From an uncultured Prevotella sp. (GTDB taxonomy: Bacteria; Bacteroidota; Bacteroidia; Bacteroidales; Bacteroidaceae): 13,393 nucleotides of DNA. Positions 1 through 6,839 of the stretch are shown here, piece after piece. The notes under the pieces were generated by a model. The model was not told the DNA's origin. It saw nothing but the letters and a program-made list of their open reading frames with translations, and searched no databases. A program made the translations under genes and the position numbers. Positions within the stretch are counted from its first letter, which is position 1. Each line of letters begins with the position of its first letter. Location of the stretch: the NCBI GenBank assembly GCA_934217675.1, contig CAKQCV010000062.1:1-13393 (forward strand). The letters are read 5' to 3'.

Positions 1-1116
1 CTCGTAGAGTGCCTGGCGCACCTCGTGGTTGGGAAATCCTAAAAAATACAGTCCGTTCATATAACCCTTGATGGTGAGATACCCCGACTGAAACATAAAC
101 AATTCTGCTCCGCCCCCTGTGACATCCGATGTCTCGATAACGGTGTTGAGGATGGCGCAATGGTCATAATCACTCAGTTTAATCTCCATGTCGTCGACAA
201 ACTTTGGCAGGAGCGAGGTGGCTCCGGAAGAAGCCCAGTAGTTTCTTATCTCTTTGTCGCCCAAGGCATTTGTCAGGCTGAAAGGATTGTAGATGTCCAC
301 CATGTTGTTCCGGCAGAAGTGATACCCGTCATAATTTGCCTTCAATTGCGCCATCGTCTCCTCTTCTGTCCATCCGTTGGCTTCGCCCATCGCCTTTACC
401 TCCGGACGGAAATATTCTGTAATCTCCTGTGCCGTAAAACCGCAGATGGCGGCATACGGAGCGTCAAAACTGATGTTGCTCAGATTGTTGAGCACGGAGA
501 ACAAGGAAATCTGCGTAAACTTGGTTATGCCGGTAATAAACACGAATTTCTCGTATTCATCGTCGGCTTTCAGTATGGCGAACACCTCGCGGTAAACCGC
601 TGTGCAGGCATCATGCTCAGGAGTTTTCCATGAGTGCTGAAGTGGGGAGTCATATTCGTCGATAAGGATTACCACAGCGTATTCTGTCTGCTGGTAGGCG
701 GTTTTAATAATGCGGTGAAACCTGTCGGCAAGCGAATCGTCAGCATGTGTCACAATGCCGTATACCTCTTCATAATCCCTGAAGTTGTTGTTCAAATATG
801 AGCGAATGGTCTTTTCCGAAGCCCCTGCGCGGCTCATATCGAGTCGGATGACAGGATACACCTTCCATTCCTTTTCAAGGTCCATGATTTTCAGTCCTTC
901 GAAAAGGTCTCGCCTTCCCTCGAAATACGTCTGCAGCGTGTCCACAAGGATAGATTTTCCAAACCTTCTGGGTCGACTCAGATAGTTGAATTTCTTGCCC
1001 TTGTTGACCAGATACCATACAATGTCCGTCTTGTCGACATAGGCATAGTTGTTCCGTCTTATCTCCTTAAACGATTGCAGTCCAATCGGCAGTCTTCTCT
1101 CTTCGCTGTTTGTCAT
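1..1116 (-). CDS. AAA-ATPase-like protein, probably with a C-terminal PD-(D/E)XK nuclease domain; 3' end outside window
   Basis: The reading frame runs without a stop from the ATG at 1116 to the window edge, giving the first 372 residues. It begins MTNSEERRLPIGLQSFKEIR and has a Walker A-like RPRRFGKS at residues 48-55, then a Walker B-like stretch ending in IDEYDSPL with D153/E154. FVFITGITKF near 191-200 is the sensor-like segment typical of the AAA-ATPase-like family (PF09820). Members usually run past 500 residues and end in a DUF1703/PD-(D/E)XK nuclease-like domain, which would lie beyond position 1. The family occurs in many copies in Bacteroides, Prevotella and Porphyromonas genomes. 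Its cellular role is not established; a link to mobile or defence DNA is often suspected but nothing here shows it. It is transcribed away from the ZIP gene. The family call is firm; the second domain is inferred. Confidence 0.88.
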   Translation of the reverse strand, partial: MTNSEERRLPIGLQSFKEIRRNNYAYVDKTDIVWYLVNKGKKFNYLSRPRRFGKSILVDTLQTYFEGRRDLFEGLKIMDLEKEWKVYPVIRLDMSRAGASEKTIRSYLNNNFRDYEEVYGIVTHADDSLADRFHRIIKTAYQQTEYAVVILIDEYDSPLQHSWKTPEHDACTAVYREVFAILKADDEYEKFVFITGITKFTQISLFSVLNNLSNISFDAPYAAICGFTAQEITEYFRPEVKAMGEANGWTEEETMAQLKANYDGYHFCRNNMVDIYNPFSLTNALGDKEIRNYWASSGATSLLPKFVDDMEIKLSDYDHCAILNTVIETSDVTGGGAELFMFQSGYLTIKGYMNGLYFLGFPNHEVRQALYE

Positions 1117-1148
1117 AATCAAAGATGGTTTAAAGATTCATTCATATA

Positions 1149-1179
1149 CAAAGGTAATTGTTTTATTTGAATATGACAA
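1149..1179 (-). promoter_or_regulatory. Bacteroidetes-type promoter for the AAA-ATPase-like gene
   Basis: On the minus strand the -7 box TACCTTTG (complement of 1149-1156) fits the Bacteroidetes consensus TAnnTTTG. A TTG (complement of 1177-1179) lies 20 nt upstream, the normal -33 spacing. The box ends about 32 nt before the ATG at 1116. The rest of the 299-bp gap to the ZIP gene shows no convincing gene. Confidence 0.6.
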
Positions 1180-1364
1180 GCGACAGACCGTGATTTATGT
1201 GTTTGTAAAGTATGGTAAAGCAAAAATAACCGGCAAACTGCAGAAGCGCATAAGAATCATATCTTCAACTGTCAGATGCTGTGTAAAACCACATTTGCAT
1301 ACTCAAAAATCAGTAAATCATGACCACTGGCATGGATTTTCTTTTCCGTACAGCATATATTTTG

Positions 1365-1372
1365 TAATTTTG
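1365..1372 (+). promoter_or_regulatory. Candidate -7 box of the ZIP transporter promoter
   Basis: TAATTTTG fits TAnnTTTG and lies 43 nt before the ATG at 1416. No clear TTTG is present about 20 nt upstream, only a T-rich stretch (1337-1345), so the assignment rests on the -7 box alone. Confidence 0.4.
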
Positions 1373-1407
1373 ACCAATCAAAACAAGTATTACAGACAAA
1401 AAACGGA

Positions 1408-1419
1408 ATGAATCTATGA
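1408..1419 (+). other. Three-codon mini-ORF overlapping the ZIP start codon
   Basis: ATG at 1408 opens a Met-Asn-Leu frame whose TGA stop (1417-1419) overlaps the ZIP ATG (1416-1418) as ATGA. This arrangement allows stop-restart coupling, but a stray ATG in the leader would look the same. No strong ribosome binding site favours either start. Confidence 0.25.
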
Positions 1420-2165
1420 CAAACGTATGGATAAGCGCAGCGGGACTCTGCGGCGCGACAATCATAGGCAGCCTGTTGGGCTTTGCCATCAAAAAGTTGC
1501 CCCACAAGTGGAATGACACGGTGCTCGGCTATTGTGCGGGCATCATGCTTGCCGCCTCGACGCTGGGCCTCATCGTCCCGGCATTCGAATCCACAGTAAC
1601 ACCCTGGTGGCTTGTTGCCATCGGCACTATGGCTGGGGCATATTTCTTGAACGTGCTCGATCTCGTCACGCCCCACCTCCATCATATCACCGGACTGGAT
1701 GCAGAAGAGCACCGTCACAACGCCACCCTCAACCATATCCTGCTCTTCGTCATGGCTATCGCCATCCATAAATTGCCCGAGGGAATTGCCGCCGGCGTGA
1801 GTATGAGCGACAGCGATGAGGCATCGTGGGCTGTGAGCTTCGGCATTGCCTTGCAGAATGTGCCTGAAGGTATGGTTATCATTGCTCCTTTGTTATTGGC
1901 AGGAGTGAAGCGGATGCGCACATTTGTCATCTCGATAGCCATCGGTCTGCTTGAAGTTGTCGGTGTGTGGGCTGGATATGCGATGGGCAACATCTCGTCA
2001 TTGATGCTCCCTGTGATGCTCGGCTTTGCCGGTGGTGCCATGCTCTATGTCACAAGTGATGAAATGATTCCCGAAACCCATGCCCATGGTTATCAGAAGG
2101 AAGCAACTTATGCCTTACTGCTGGGATTCATCACGATGCTCCTGCTTGAAAAATTGGTGGAATAA
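1416..2165 (+). CDS. ZIP-family divalent metal transporter (GufA/ZupT-like)
   Basis: This is a 249-residue, almost wholly hydrophobic protein with about eight predicted membrane helices, placing it in the inner membrane. The two ZIP metal-site helices are recognisable: HKLPEG at 118-123 (TM4) and QNVPEG at 147-152 (TM5). A SDEMIPETH segment in TM6 matches the usual DE-x-IPE pattern. ZIP proteins carry Zn2+, and often Fe2+ or Mn2+, into the cytoplasm; the substrate here cannot be read from sequence. Most relatives have HNxPEG in TM4, so K119 replaces the usual Asn. The upstream ATG at 1408 hits a stop after three codons, so 1416 is the start. Sampled lines of the first half are about 57% GC, higher than the genes to the right. 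The family call is secure. Confidence 0.9.
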   Translation: MTNVWISAAGLCGATIIGSLLGFAIKKLPHKWNDTVLGYCAGIMLAASTLGLIVPAFESTVTPWWLVAIGTMAGAYFLNVLDLVTPHLHHITGLDAEEHRHNATLNHILLFVMAIAIHKLPEGIAAGVSMSDSDEASWAVSFGIALQNVPEGMVIIAPLLLAGVKRMRTFVISIAIGLLEVVGVWAGYAMGNISSLMLPVMLGFAGGAMLYVTSDEMIPETHAHGYQKEATYALLLGFITMLLLEKLVE

Positions 2166-2174
2166 AGGTAAAAG

Positions 2175-2191
2175 GCAATTAGATTAATTGC
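2175..2191. repeat. Small inverted repeat just after the ZIP gene
   Basis: GCAATTA (2175-2181) and TAATTGC (2185-2191) form a perfect 7-bp inverted repeat with a 3-nt centre, 10 nt after the ZIP stop. There is no U-tract behind it, so it is a weak terminator candidate. It could also be an operator, as it lies 65 nt before the -33 element of the cyd operon. Chance in AT-rich DNA is possible. Confidence 0.35.
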
Positions 2192-2255
2192 ACCATAAAA
2201 GCATAAAATATAAAACCTTAATAGACATTTACTATACAAAGATAGTAAAAACCAA

Positions 2256-2286
2256 TTGCCAACCTATAGCGTATTGCATATCTTTG
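2256..2286 (+). promoter_or_regulatory. Promoter of the DUF4492-cydA-cydB-bcp operon
   Basis: TTG at 2256-2258 is followed after 20 nt by TATCTTTG at 2279-2286, a full match to the Bacteroidetes -33/-7 arrangement (TTTG, TAnnTTTG). Transcription would begin near 2291, leaving a leader of about 40 nt before the ATG at 2332. The same 8-mer appears inverted at 2237-2244 (CAAAGATA), 34 bp away. I see no second promoter with both elements before bcp ends. Confidence 0.65.
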
Positions 2287-2331
2287 CAGAAACAACTTTG
2301 CATTATATATCGATTAAAACACAAAATTGTT

Positions 2332-2568
2332 ATGAACAAAGATATGCATACTTACAGGAAGCAAGGATTACTTCTTAACATTTTCCGTTTTTATTATGAC
2401 GGATTCAAGTCGATGACGCTTGGCAAAACCTTATGGATTGTCATCTTGATAAAACTTGCTATCATATTCTTTGTACTTAAACTATTCTTCTTTCCAAACT
2501 ATATCGACAGCAAAGCAAAAAATAAAGACAAAGCAGATTTCGTATCCGAAGAAATTCTCGACAGATAA
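2332..2568 (+). CDS. DUF4492 small membrane protein encoded directly upstream of cydA
   Basis: The product has 78 residues: a basic N-terminus, an FYYDGFKSMTLGKTLW segment (20-35), one strong membrane helix at about 33-54 running into FFFP, and a charged cytoplasm-like tail (DSKAKNKDKADF). This matches DUF4492, a family I know from next to cytochrome bd genes in Bacteroidetes and some Campylobacterota. Function is unestablished; an accessory role in bd oxidase assembly or stability, like that of the unrelated small CydX, is inferred from position. The frame stays open upstream to a TTG at 2188, but 2332 is preferred: it is an ATG, it lies about 40 nt after the promoter, and the product then has the usual family length. 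The stop is 32 nt before cydA. Confidence 0.82.
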   Translation: MNKDMHTYRKQGLLLNIFRFYYDGFKSMTLGKTLWIVILIKLAIIFFVLKLFFFPNYIDSKAKNKDKADFVSEEILDR

Positions 2569-2600
2569 CATATATAATCACAACTTAAAAATATTATACT

Positions 2601-4139
2601 ATGATTACAAACCTATTGTTAGACATTAATTCTGCGACAATTGACTGGTCGAGGGCCCAGTTTGCACTTACAGCAATCTATCATTGGCTGTTCGTGCCAT
2701 TGACCTTGGGACTGGCTGTTATTATGGGTATCACCGAAACCTGCTTCTATCGCACAGGCAATCCATTTTGGAAACACGTGGCTCGCTTTTGGCAAAAGCT
2801 GTTCGGAATCAACTTTGCCATGGGCGTTGCAACAGGTATAATTCTGGAGTTTGAGTTTGGTACCAACTGGAGCAATTATTCTTGGTTCGTGGGCGATATC
2901 TTTGGTGCGCCACTCGCCATTGAAGGCATCTTGGCTTTCTTCATGGAGAGCACGTTTGTTGCCGTCATGTTCTTTGGCTGGAACAAAGTGAGTCGTGGCT
3001 TTCATCTTGCTTCCACCTGGCTCACCGGACTTGGTGCCACAATCTCGGCATGGTGGATACTGGTGGCAAACTCATGGATGCAATACCCTGTAGGACAAGA
3101 GTTTAATCCTGACACAATGCGCTTTGAGATGACATCATTTCTCGATGTTGCCTTCTCCCCTTTCGCAATAAACAAATTTACACATACAGTAACTTCTGCA
3201 TGGGTCATTGGGGCTGTATTCGTGGTTGCCGTGAGCTGCTGGTATCTGTTGAAGAACAGAGAAACGGAACTGGCAAAGGCGAGTATCAAAATCGGAGCTT
3301 CTGTCGGTCTTATTGCTACTTTGCTTACGGCAATGACAGGCGACAACTCTGCCTATAAGGTGGCACAAGTGCAACCGATGAAACTGGCAGCAATGGAAGC
3401 CCTCTATAATGGAGGAAACAATGAAAGTCTGACAGCAATAGCTGCCGTACATCCTTTCAAACAACCTGACTATACAAAAGAACAAGAGCCAGCGATGCGA
3501 ATAGCCTTTCCAAATATGCTGTCGCTTCTTGCCACACGCACGACCTACGGATACGTGCCTGGCGTAAACGACATATTGAATGGTTATACCAAGCAAGACG
3601 GCACCAAGGAACCATCTGCAAAAGAGAAAATAGAACTTGGCAAGAAAGCTATCATTGCACTGAAAGAATACCGGGAAACAAAATCCCCTACCCTTCTGCC
3701 AATTCTTAAAGAAAACATGAAGTATTTCGGCTATGGCTACATCAAAGACGCCAATGAACTTGTTCCAAGTATTCCTATATGTTTTTATGCGTTCCGCGCA
3801 ATGGTGGGTGTGGGCTGCTTGCTTATTCTGTTCTTTGCCGTTTGCCTATTCTTGGTCTACAAGAAAGAAATAAGCAAATTCCGCTGGTTCTTATTATTGG
3901 CATTAGCTGTTTTCCCACTTGCTTACATTGCATCAGAGGCAGGCTGGATCGTTGCTGAAATAGGTCGACAGCCATGGACTATTCAAGATTTGTTGCCGAT
4001 AAGCGCAGCCGTATCCGATGTTGAGGCTGGAAGCATAGCGACAACCTTCTTCATCTTCCTTGTCCTCTTCACGACAATGCTTGCCGTAGAAATAAACATA
4101 ATGGTGAAGCAAATAAAAAAAGGTCCTGAATACAAATAG
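2601..4139 (+). CDS. cydA: Cytochrome bd quinol oxidase subunit I
   Basis: CydA carries all three hemes (b558, b595, d) and the quinol site of the oxygen-reducing bd oxidase in the cytoplasmic membrane. The 512-residue product aligns along its length with the 522-residue E. coli protein, from memory, at an offset of 8-9. H28 matches H19; E108 and E116 match E99 and E107; H195 and M401 match the heme b558 ligands H186 and M393; E453 and GRQPW (455-459) match E445 and its motif. In the Q-loop, QPMKLAAMEA keeps K261 and E266, equivalents of the quinol-binding K252 and E257. The unchanged offset shows the long, E. coli-type Q-loop. No catalytic residue I can check is missing. The likely electron donor is menaquinol. 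The ATG at 2601 follows an A-rich leader without a clear Shine-Dalgarno. Confidence 0.97.
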   Translation: MITNLLLDINSATIDWSRAQFALTAIYHWLFVPLTLGLAVIMGITETCFYRTGNPFWKHVARFWQKLFGINFAMGVATGIILEFEFGTNWSNYSWFVGDIFGAPLAIEGILAFFMESTFVAVMFFGWNKVSRGFHLASTWLTGLGATISAWWILVANSWMQYPVGQEFNPDTMRFEMTSFLDVAFSPFAINKFTHTVTSAWVIGAVFVVAVSCWYLLKNRETELAKASIKIGASVGLIATLLTAMTGDNSAYKVAQVQPMKLAAMEALYNGGNNESLTAIAAVHPFKQPDYTKEQEPAMRIAFPNMLSLLATRTTYGYVPGVNDILNGYTKQDGTKEPSAKEKIELGKKAIIALKEYRETKSPTLLPILKENMKYFGYGYIKDANELVPSIPICFYAFRAMVGVGCLLILFFAVCLFLVYKKEISKFRWFLLLALAVFPLAYIASEAGWIVAEIGRQPWTIQDLLPISAAVSDVEAGSIATTFFIFLVLFTTMLAVEINIMVKQIKKGPEYK

Positions 4140-4198
4140 TTTATACAATAAACTGCAACCATTTACTAAAGTATAAAAACCTCAAAAGACATAATATT

Positions 4199-5335
4199 AT
4201 GACATACGAATTTTTGCAATCATACTGGTGGTTCCTTGTATCACTCCTTGGAGCCTTGTTGGTGTTTCTTATGTTCGTGCAGGGAGCCAACACCTTGATT
4301 TTCTGTTTGGGAAAAACAGAGAGTGAGCGACGGCTAATTATAAACTCTACCGGAAGGAAATGGGAGTTAACATTCACCACGCTCGTCACATTCGGCGGTG
4401 CATTCTTCGCCTCCTTCCCACTATTCTACAGCACGAGCTTCGGCGGTGCCTACTGGCTTTGGATGATAATTCTATTCTCTTTCGTCATTCAAGCCGTGAG
4501 CTATGAATTCCAAAATAAAATCGGCAATTTCCTTGGACCAAAGACATTTCAGATTTGCTTGATTATCAACGGTATCGTAGGACCATTACTGCTTGGCGGA
4601 GCCGTAGCAACTTTCTTCAACGGAAGTAACTTCATAATAAACAAAGGCAATATAACAAACAACTTGCAGCCGATTATCAGCCGATGGGCAAATGCCAGCC
4701 ATGGACTTGATGCCTTGCTTGACCCATGGAATGTTGTTTTAGGTCTTGCCGTATTAATGCTCGCACGCATCCTTGGCATCCTATACATCAAGAATAATAT
4801 CGACCATAAACCTATACTGGAGCGGTGCACCAAACAGCTACCCATGAATGCCGGCATATTTATCGTGTTTTTTGTTCCTTTCCTCATTCACATGATTCTA
4901 AAGAACGGGTTAAGCACCTTGTCGGGCAGCATCACCATAGAAAGCATGAAATACATGCATAATCTGATGGAGATGCCTGTGGTTGCCGGCATTCTACTTA
5001 TAGGAATAGTCCTTGTGCTCTATGGTATTTTCATGGCATCAAAAAGCACCCTCTACCGCAATGGTATATGGTATAGCGGAACGGGAACCGTACTTACCGT
5101 ATTGGCATTGCTACTAACTGCAGGATGGAACAATACAGCCTATTATCCGTCAAACATCGACATACACAGTTCGCTATATCTTTCAAACAGTTGCAGTAGC
5201 GAGTTCACACTACATACAATGGCAATAGTTTCCATTTTAATTCCATTCGTTCTCGCTTATATAATATATGCATGGCGCTGTATTGACAAAAAGCGGATAA
5301 CACAAGAAGAAATAGAAAAAGACGAAGCATATTAA
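4199..5335 (+). CDS. cydB: Cytochrome bd quinol oxidase subunit II
   Basis: CydB pairs with CydA to form the bd oxidase core. The 378-residue product, nearly the E. coli length (379), has about nine hydrophobic segments. Its N-terminus (YEFLQSYWWFLVSLLGALL) and the LGKTESERRLIINS segment at 37-50 match CydB. Two positions differ from E. coli by recall: the DGFDMGVG segment is replaced by VQGANTLIF, and WDGNQVW becomes WELTFTT, so E56 stands where E. coli has D58. This keeps an acid at a site discussed in proton delivery. Such divergence is usual for Bacteroidetes CydB, so I read it as functional. It starts 59 nt after cydA on the same strand with no visible promoter between, consistent with cotranscription. 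Confidence 0.95.
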   Translation: MTYEFLQSYWWFLVSLLGALLVFLMFVQGANTLIFCLGKTESERRLIINSTGRKWELTFTTLVTFGGAFFASFPLFYSTSFGGAYWLWMIILFSFVIQAVSYEFQNKIGNFLGPKTFQICLIINGIVGPLLLGGAVATFFNGSNFIINKGNITNNLQPIISRWANASHGLDALLDPWNVVLGLAVLMLARILGILYIKNNIDHKPILERCTKQLPMNAGIFIVFFVPFLIHMILKNGLSTLSGSITIESMKYMHNLMEMPVVAGILLIGIVLVLYGIFMASKSTLYRNGIWYSGTGTVLTVLALLLTAGWNNTAYYPSNIDIHSSLYLSNSCSSEFTLHTMAIVSILIPFVLAYIIYAWRCIDKKRITQEEIEKDEAY

Positions 5336-5373
5336 TTATACGAATAATTCATTATCAATAAAATATTACGACT

Positions 5374-5838
5374 ATGAATATTGGAGACAAAATACCGGAA
5401 TTTCTCGGAATAGATCAAAACGGACATGAAATCAAGTCAAGCGACTACCTTGGCAAAAAAATTGTGCTCTACAGTTATCCAAAGGCAAATACCAGCGGAT
5501 GCACAGCCGAAGCTTGCTCACTACAGGCTCATAAAGAAGAACTGGCAGCTGCCGGATATGCCATTATCGGCGTGAGCAAAGACAAGCAGACTCTTCAAAA
5601 GAAATTTGCTGATACAAAGGGGTTACAATTTCCTCTTATTGCTGATACCGAGACCACACTACTACAGGAACTTGGATGCTGGGGCGAAAAGGTTACTTGT
5701 GGTCGTAAAACCATAGGCATTCTACGCACTACTTATCTTGTTGACGAGAATGGTATTATAGAAAAGATTTTCACTCCTAAGGAAATAAAGACAAAGATTC
5801 ATGCAGAACAGATACTGGAGTATATAAAAGCTCATTAA
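5374..5838 (+). CDS. bcp: Thioredoxin-dependent thiol peroxidase, Bcp/PrxQ family
   Basis: This 154-residue cytoplasmic peroxiredoxin reduces hydrogen peroxide and organic hydroperoxides using thioredoxin. The active-site signature PxxxTxxC is present as PKANTSGC, with peroxidatic C43 and resolving C48 five residues later, the arrangement of the two-cysteine PrxQ subgroup. R118 in LRTTYLVDENG corresponds to the conserved active-site Arg. Two further cysteines, C102 and C109, occur in the loop before it and may be incidental. The gene follows cydB by 38 nt and precedes a strong terminator, so it is probably the last gene of the cyd operon. Joining peroxide removal to an oxygen-consuming oxidase makes sense for an anaerobe meeting low oxygen, but coregulation is inferred from spacing only. 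Confidence 0.93.
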   Translation: MNIGDKIPEFLGIDQNGHEIKSSDYLGKKIVLYSYPKANTSGCTAEACSLQAHKEELAAAGYAIIGVSKDKQTLQKKFADTKGLQFPLIADTETTLLQELGCWGEKVTCGRKTIGILRTTYLVDENGIIEKIFTPKEIKTKIHAEQILEYIKAH

Positions 5839-5878
5839 ATGGGTTACAAGCAAAAGCATGTGGACTGTATGATTTCCC

Positions 5879-5925
5879 AATAGAAAGTAGCCTGATTCCT
5901 TTGAAGAATCAGGCTACTTTCTATT
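5879..5925. terminator. Bidirectional terminator between bcp and the DUF5715 gene
   Basis: The arms 5879-5898 and 5906-5925 are perfectly complementary over 20 bp around a 7-nt loop (CTTTGAA). The core is GTAGCCTGATTC, flanked by AATAGAAA on one side and TTTCTATT on the other, giving A- and T-rich ends on both strands. It lies 40 nt after bcp and 13 nt after the DUF5715 stop on the opposite strand, so it can end both converging transcripts. Confidence 0.9.
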
Positions 5926-5938
5926 TATACGACACTCT

Positions 5939-6742
5939 CTACCTCACCGTTATATGAAAGCACCCCTGTTTTACTTCATATTTTATATAGCATCTATTAT
6001 TTTCTCGCATATCCCGAAGCACCTCGCTCAGTACCCACTTCAAGGTGTCGTTTCTCACGGCACGGCGTGCTGGAGCGCCAGGATCGCTAACTGTTGTATA
6101 GCGGTTATAGCACACGTCAAAGGTCGTACCATATAAATGGCATGAATTTACAGTAGCATTACGATTTGTGCCACGAAGGCGTGTAACATCCTCACGAGTG
6201 CGCAACACGCTCGTAACTATTACTTTATGCAACGGCACCCCCTTCACTTGCAAACTGTCGAAAAAAGTTCTGCCAATATCACCAAGCAATATTGCCGCAC
6301 GCGGCACGAGATAAGGAATGCTACTGTGTAGTTTATCAACAGTATAATATGGACTGGCACCTATATATACAAGCTCTTTCATGCGGTGCTCAGCATCAGC
6401 ACGATTCTGTACAGGGGTTACACCATAACGGTGGGCAGACTCTAACTGCACATTATTACTGTCAGGAAAGGCATCGCAAAAACGAGGCACACTATATATA
6501 CGATTTTTCACAGGCTTACCATCAGAGCCATAAAAACGCGACATTCTGCCAGGAGCAATATCTGTGGCATCATGCCTAACAGTGTCATACTCACGAGAAG
6601 CAGCACTACTGTTTTCCTTGCCTGTACCAACTGTAGATAGAGTCTTGTCGGCAGCTATTTTAGGATATGAACACCGAAATAGAGCAAGAAGAACAACAAT
6701 GCCGCAATATGTCGCAAGATATTTGTTTTTGGAAATTTTCAT
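5939..6742 (-). CDS. DUF5715 family protein, membrane-anchored or exported, with DD-peptidase-like motif spacing
   Basis: The 267-residue product begins with a basic segment and a hydrophobic stretch (9-23), so it is probably exported or anchored. A lipobox is doubtful because R23 precedes C24. The mid-region is low-complexity and polar; the C-terminal ~160 residues look like a folded domain. VTSVLRTREDVTRLRG is followed by NSCHLYGTTFDV, where H202, G205 and D209 match the H-x2-G-x3-D spacing of M15/VanY-type zinc D,D-peptidases, and GCFHITV near the end places H263 as a possible third ligand. The usual catalytic Glu three residues before that His is Gly here. I place it in DUF5715, a Bacteroidetes family of unknown function; a cell-wall role is inference. 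It is convergent with bcp and divergent from phoH. Confidence 0.78.
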   Translation of the reverse strand: MKISKNKYLATYCGIVVLLALFRCSYPKIAADKTLSTVGTGKENSSAASREYDTVRHDATDIAPGRMSRFYGSDGKPVKNRIYSVPRFCDAFPDSNNVQLESAHRYGVTPVQNRADAEHRMKELVYIGASPYYTVDKLHSSIPYLVPRAAILLGDIGRTFFDSLQVKGVPLHKVIVTSVLRTREDVTRLRGTNRNATVNSCHLYGTTFDVCYNRYTTVSDPGAPARRAVRNDTLKWVLSEVLRDMRENNRCYIKYEVKQGCFHITVR

Positions 6743-6765
6743 ATTTCATTTCTATTTTAGGCATG

Positions 6766-6773
6766 CAAAGATA
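6766..6773 (-). promoter_or_regulatory. Candidate -7 box for the DUF5715 gene
   Basis: The minus strand reads TATCTTTG, a match to TAnnTTTG, 23 nt before the ATG at 6742. No TTG is seen at the -33 distance, where the sequence is a homopolymeric A/T tract, so only the -7 element supports this call. Confidence 0.45.
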
Positions 6774-6795
6774 ATGCAAATAAAAAAAAATGCCG

Positions 6796-6803
6796 TACCT
6801 TTG
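6796..6803 (+). promoter_or_regulatory. Candidate -7 box for phoH
   Basis: TACCTTTG matches TAnnTTTG and ends 36 nt before the phoH start. A clear -33 TTTG is missing. The box is 22 bp from the opposite-facing box at 6766-6773, so the two divergent promoters share one short region. Confidence 0.5.
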
Positions 6804-6839
6804 CCGTAAAATAATCATAAATAAATAAACATAAAGGTT

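Noticed and set aside
160..985. Plus-strand ORFs within 160-985
   Set aside because: They are antisense to the AAA-ATPase-like gene, whose minus-strand frame has clear Walker motifs over the whole stretch.
2188..2331. Upstream extension of the DUF4492 frame to a TTG at 2188
   Set aside because: It would span the promoter at 2256-2286, has no family similarity in the added 48 residues, and needs a TTG over a good ATG at 2332.
4140..4177. Inverted repeat TTTATAC / GTATAAA in the cydA-cydB gap
   Set aside because: Only 7 AT-rich pairs around a 24-nt loop; expected by chance in such DNA and no terminator features follow.
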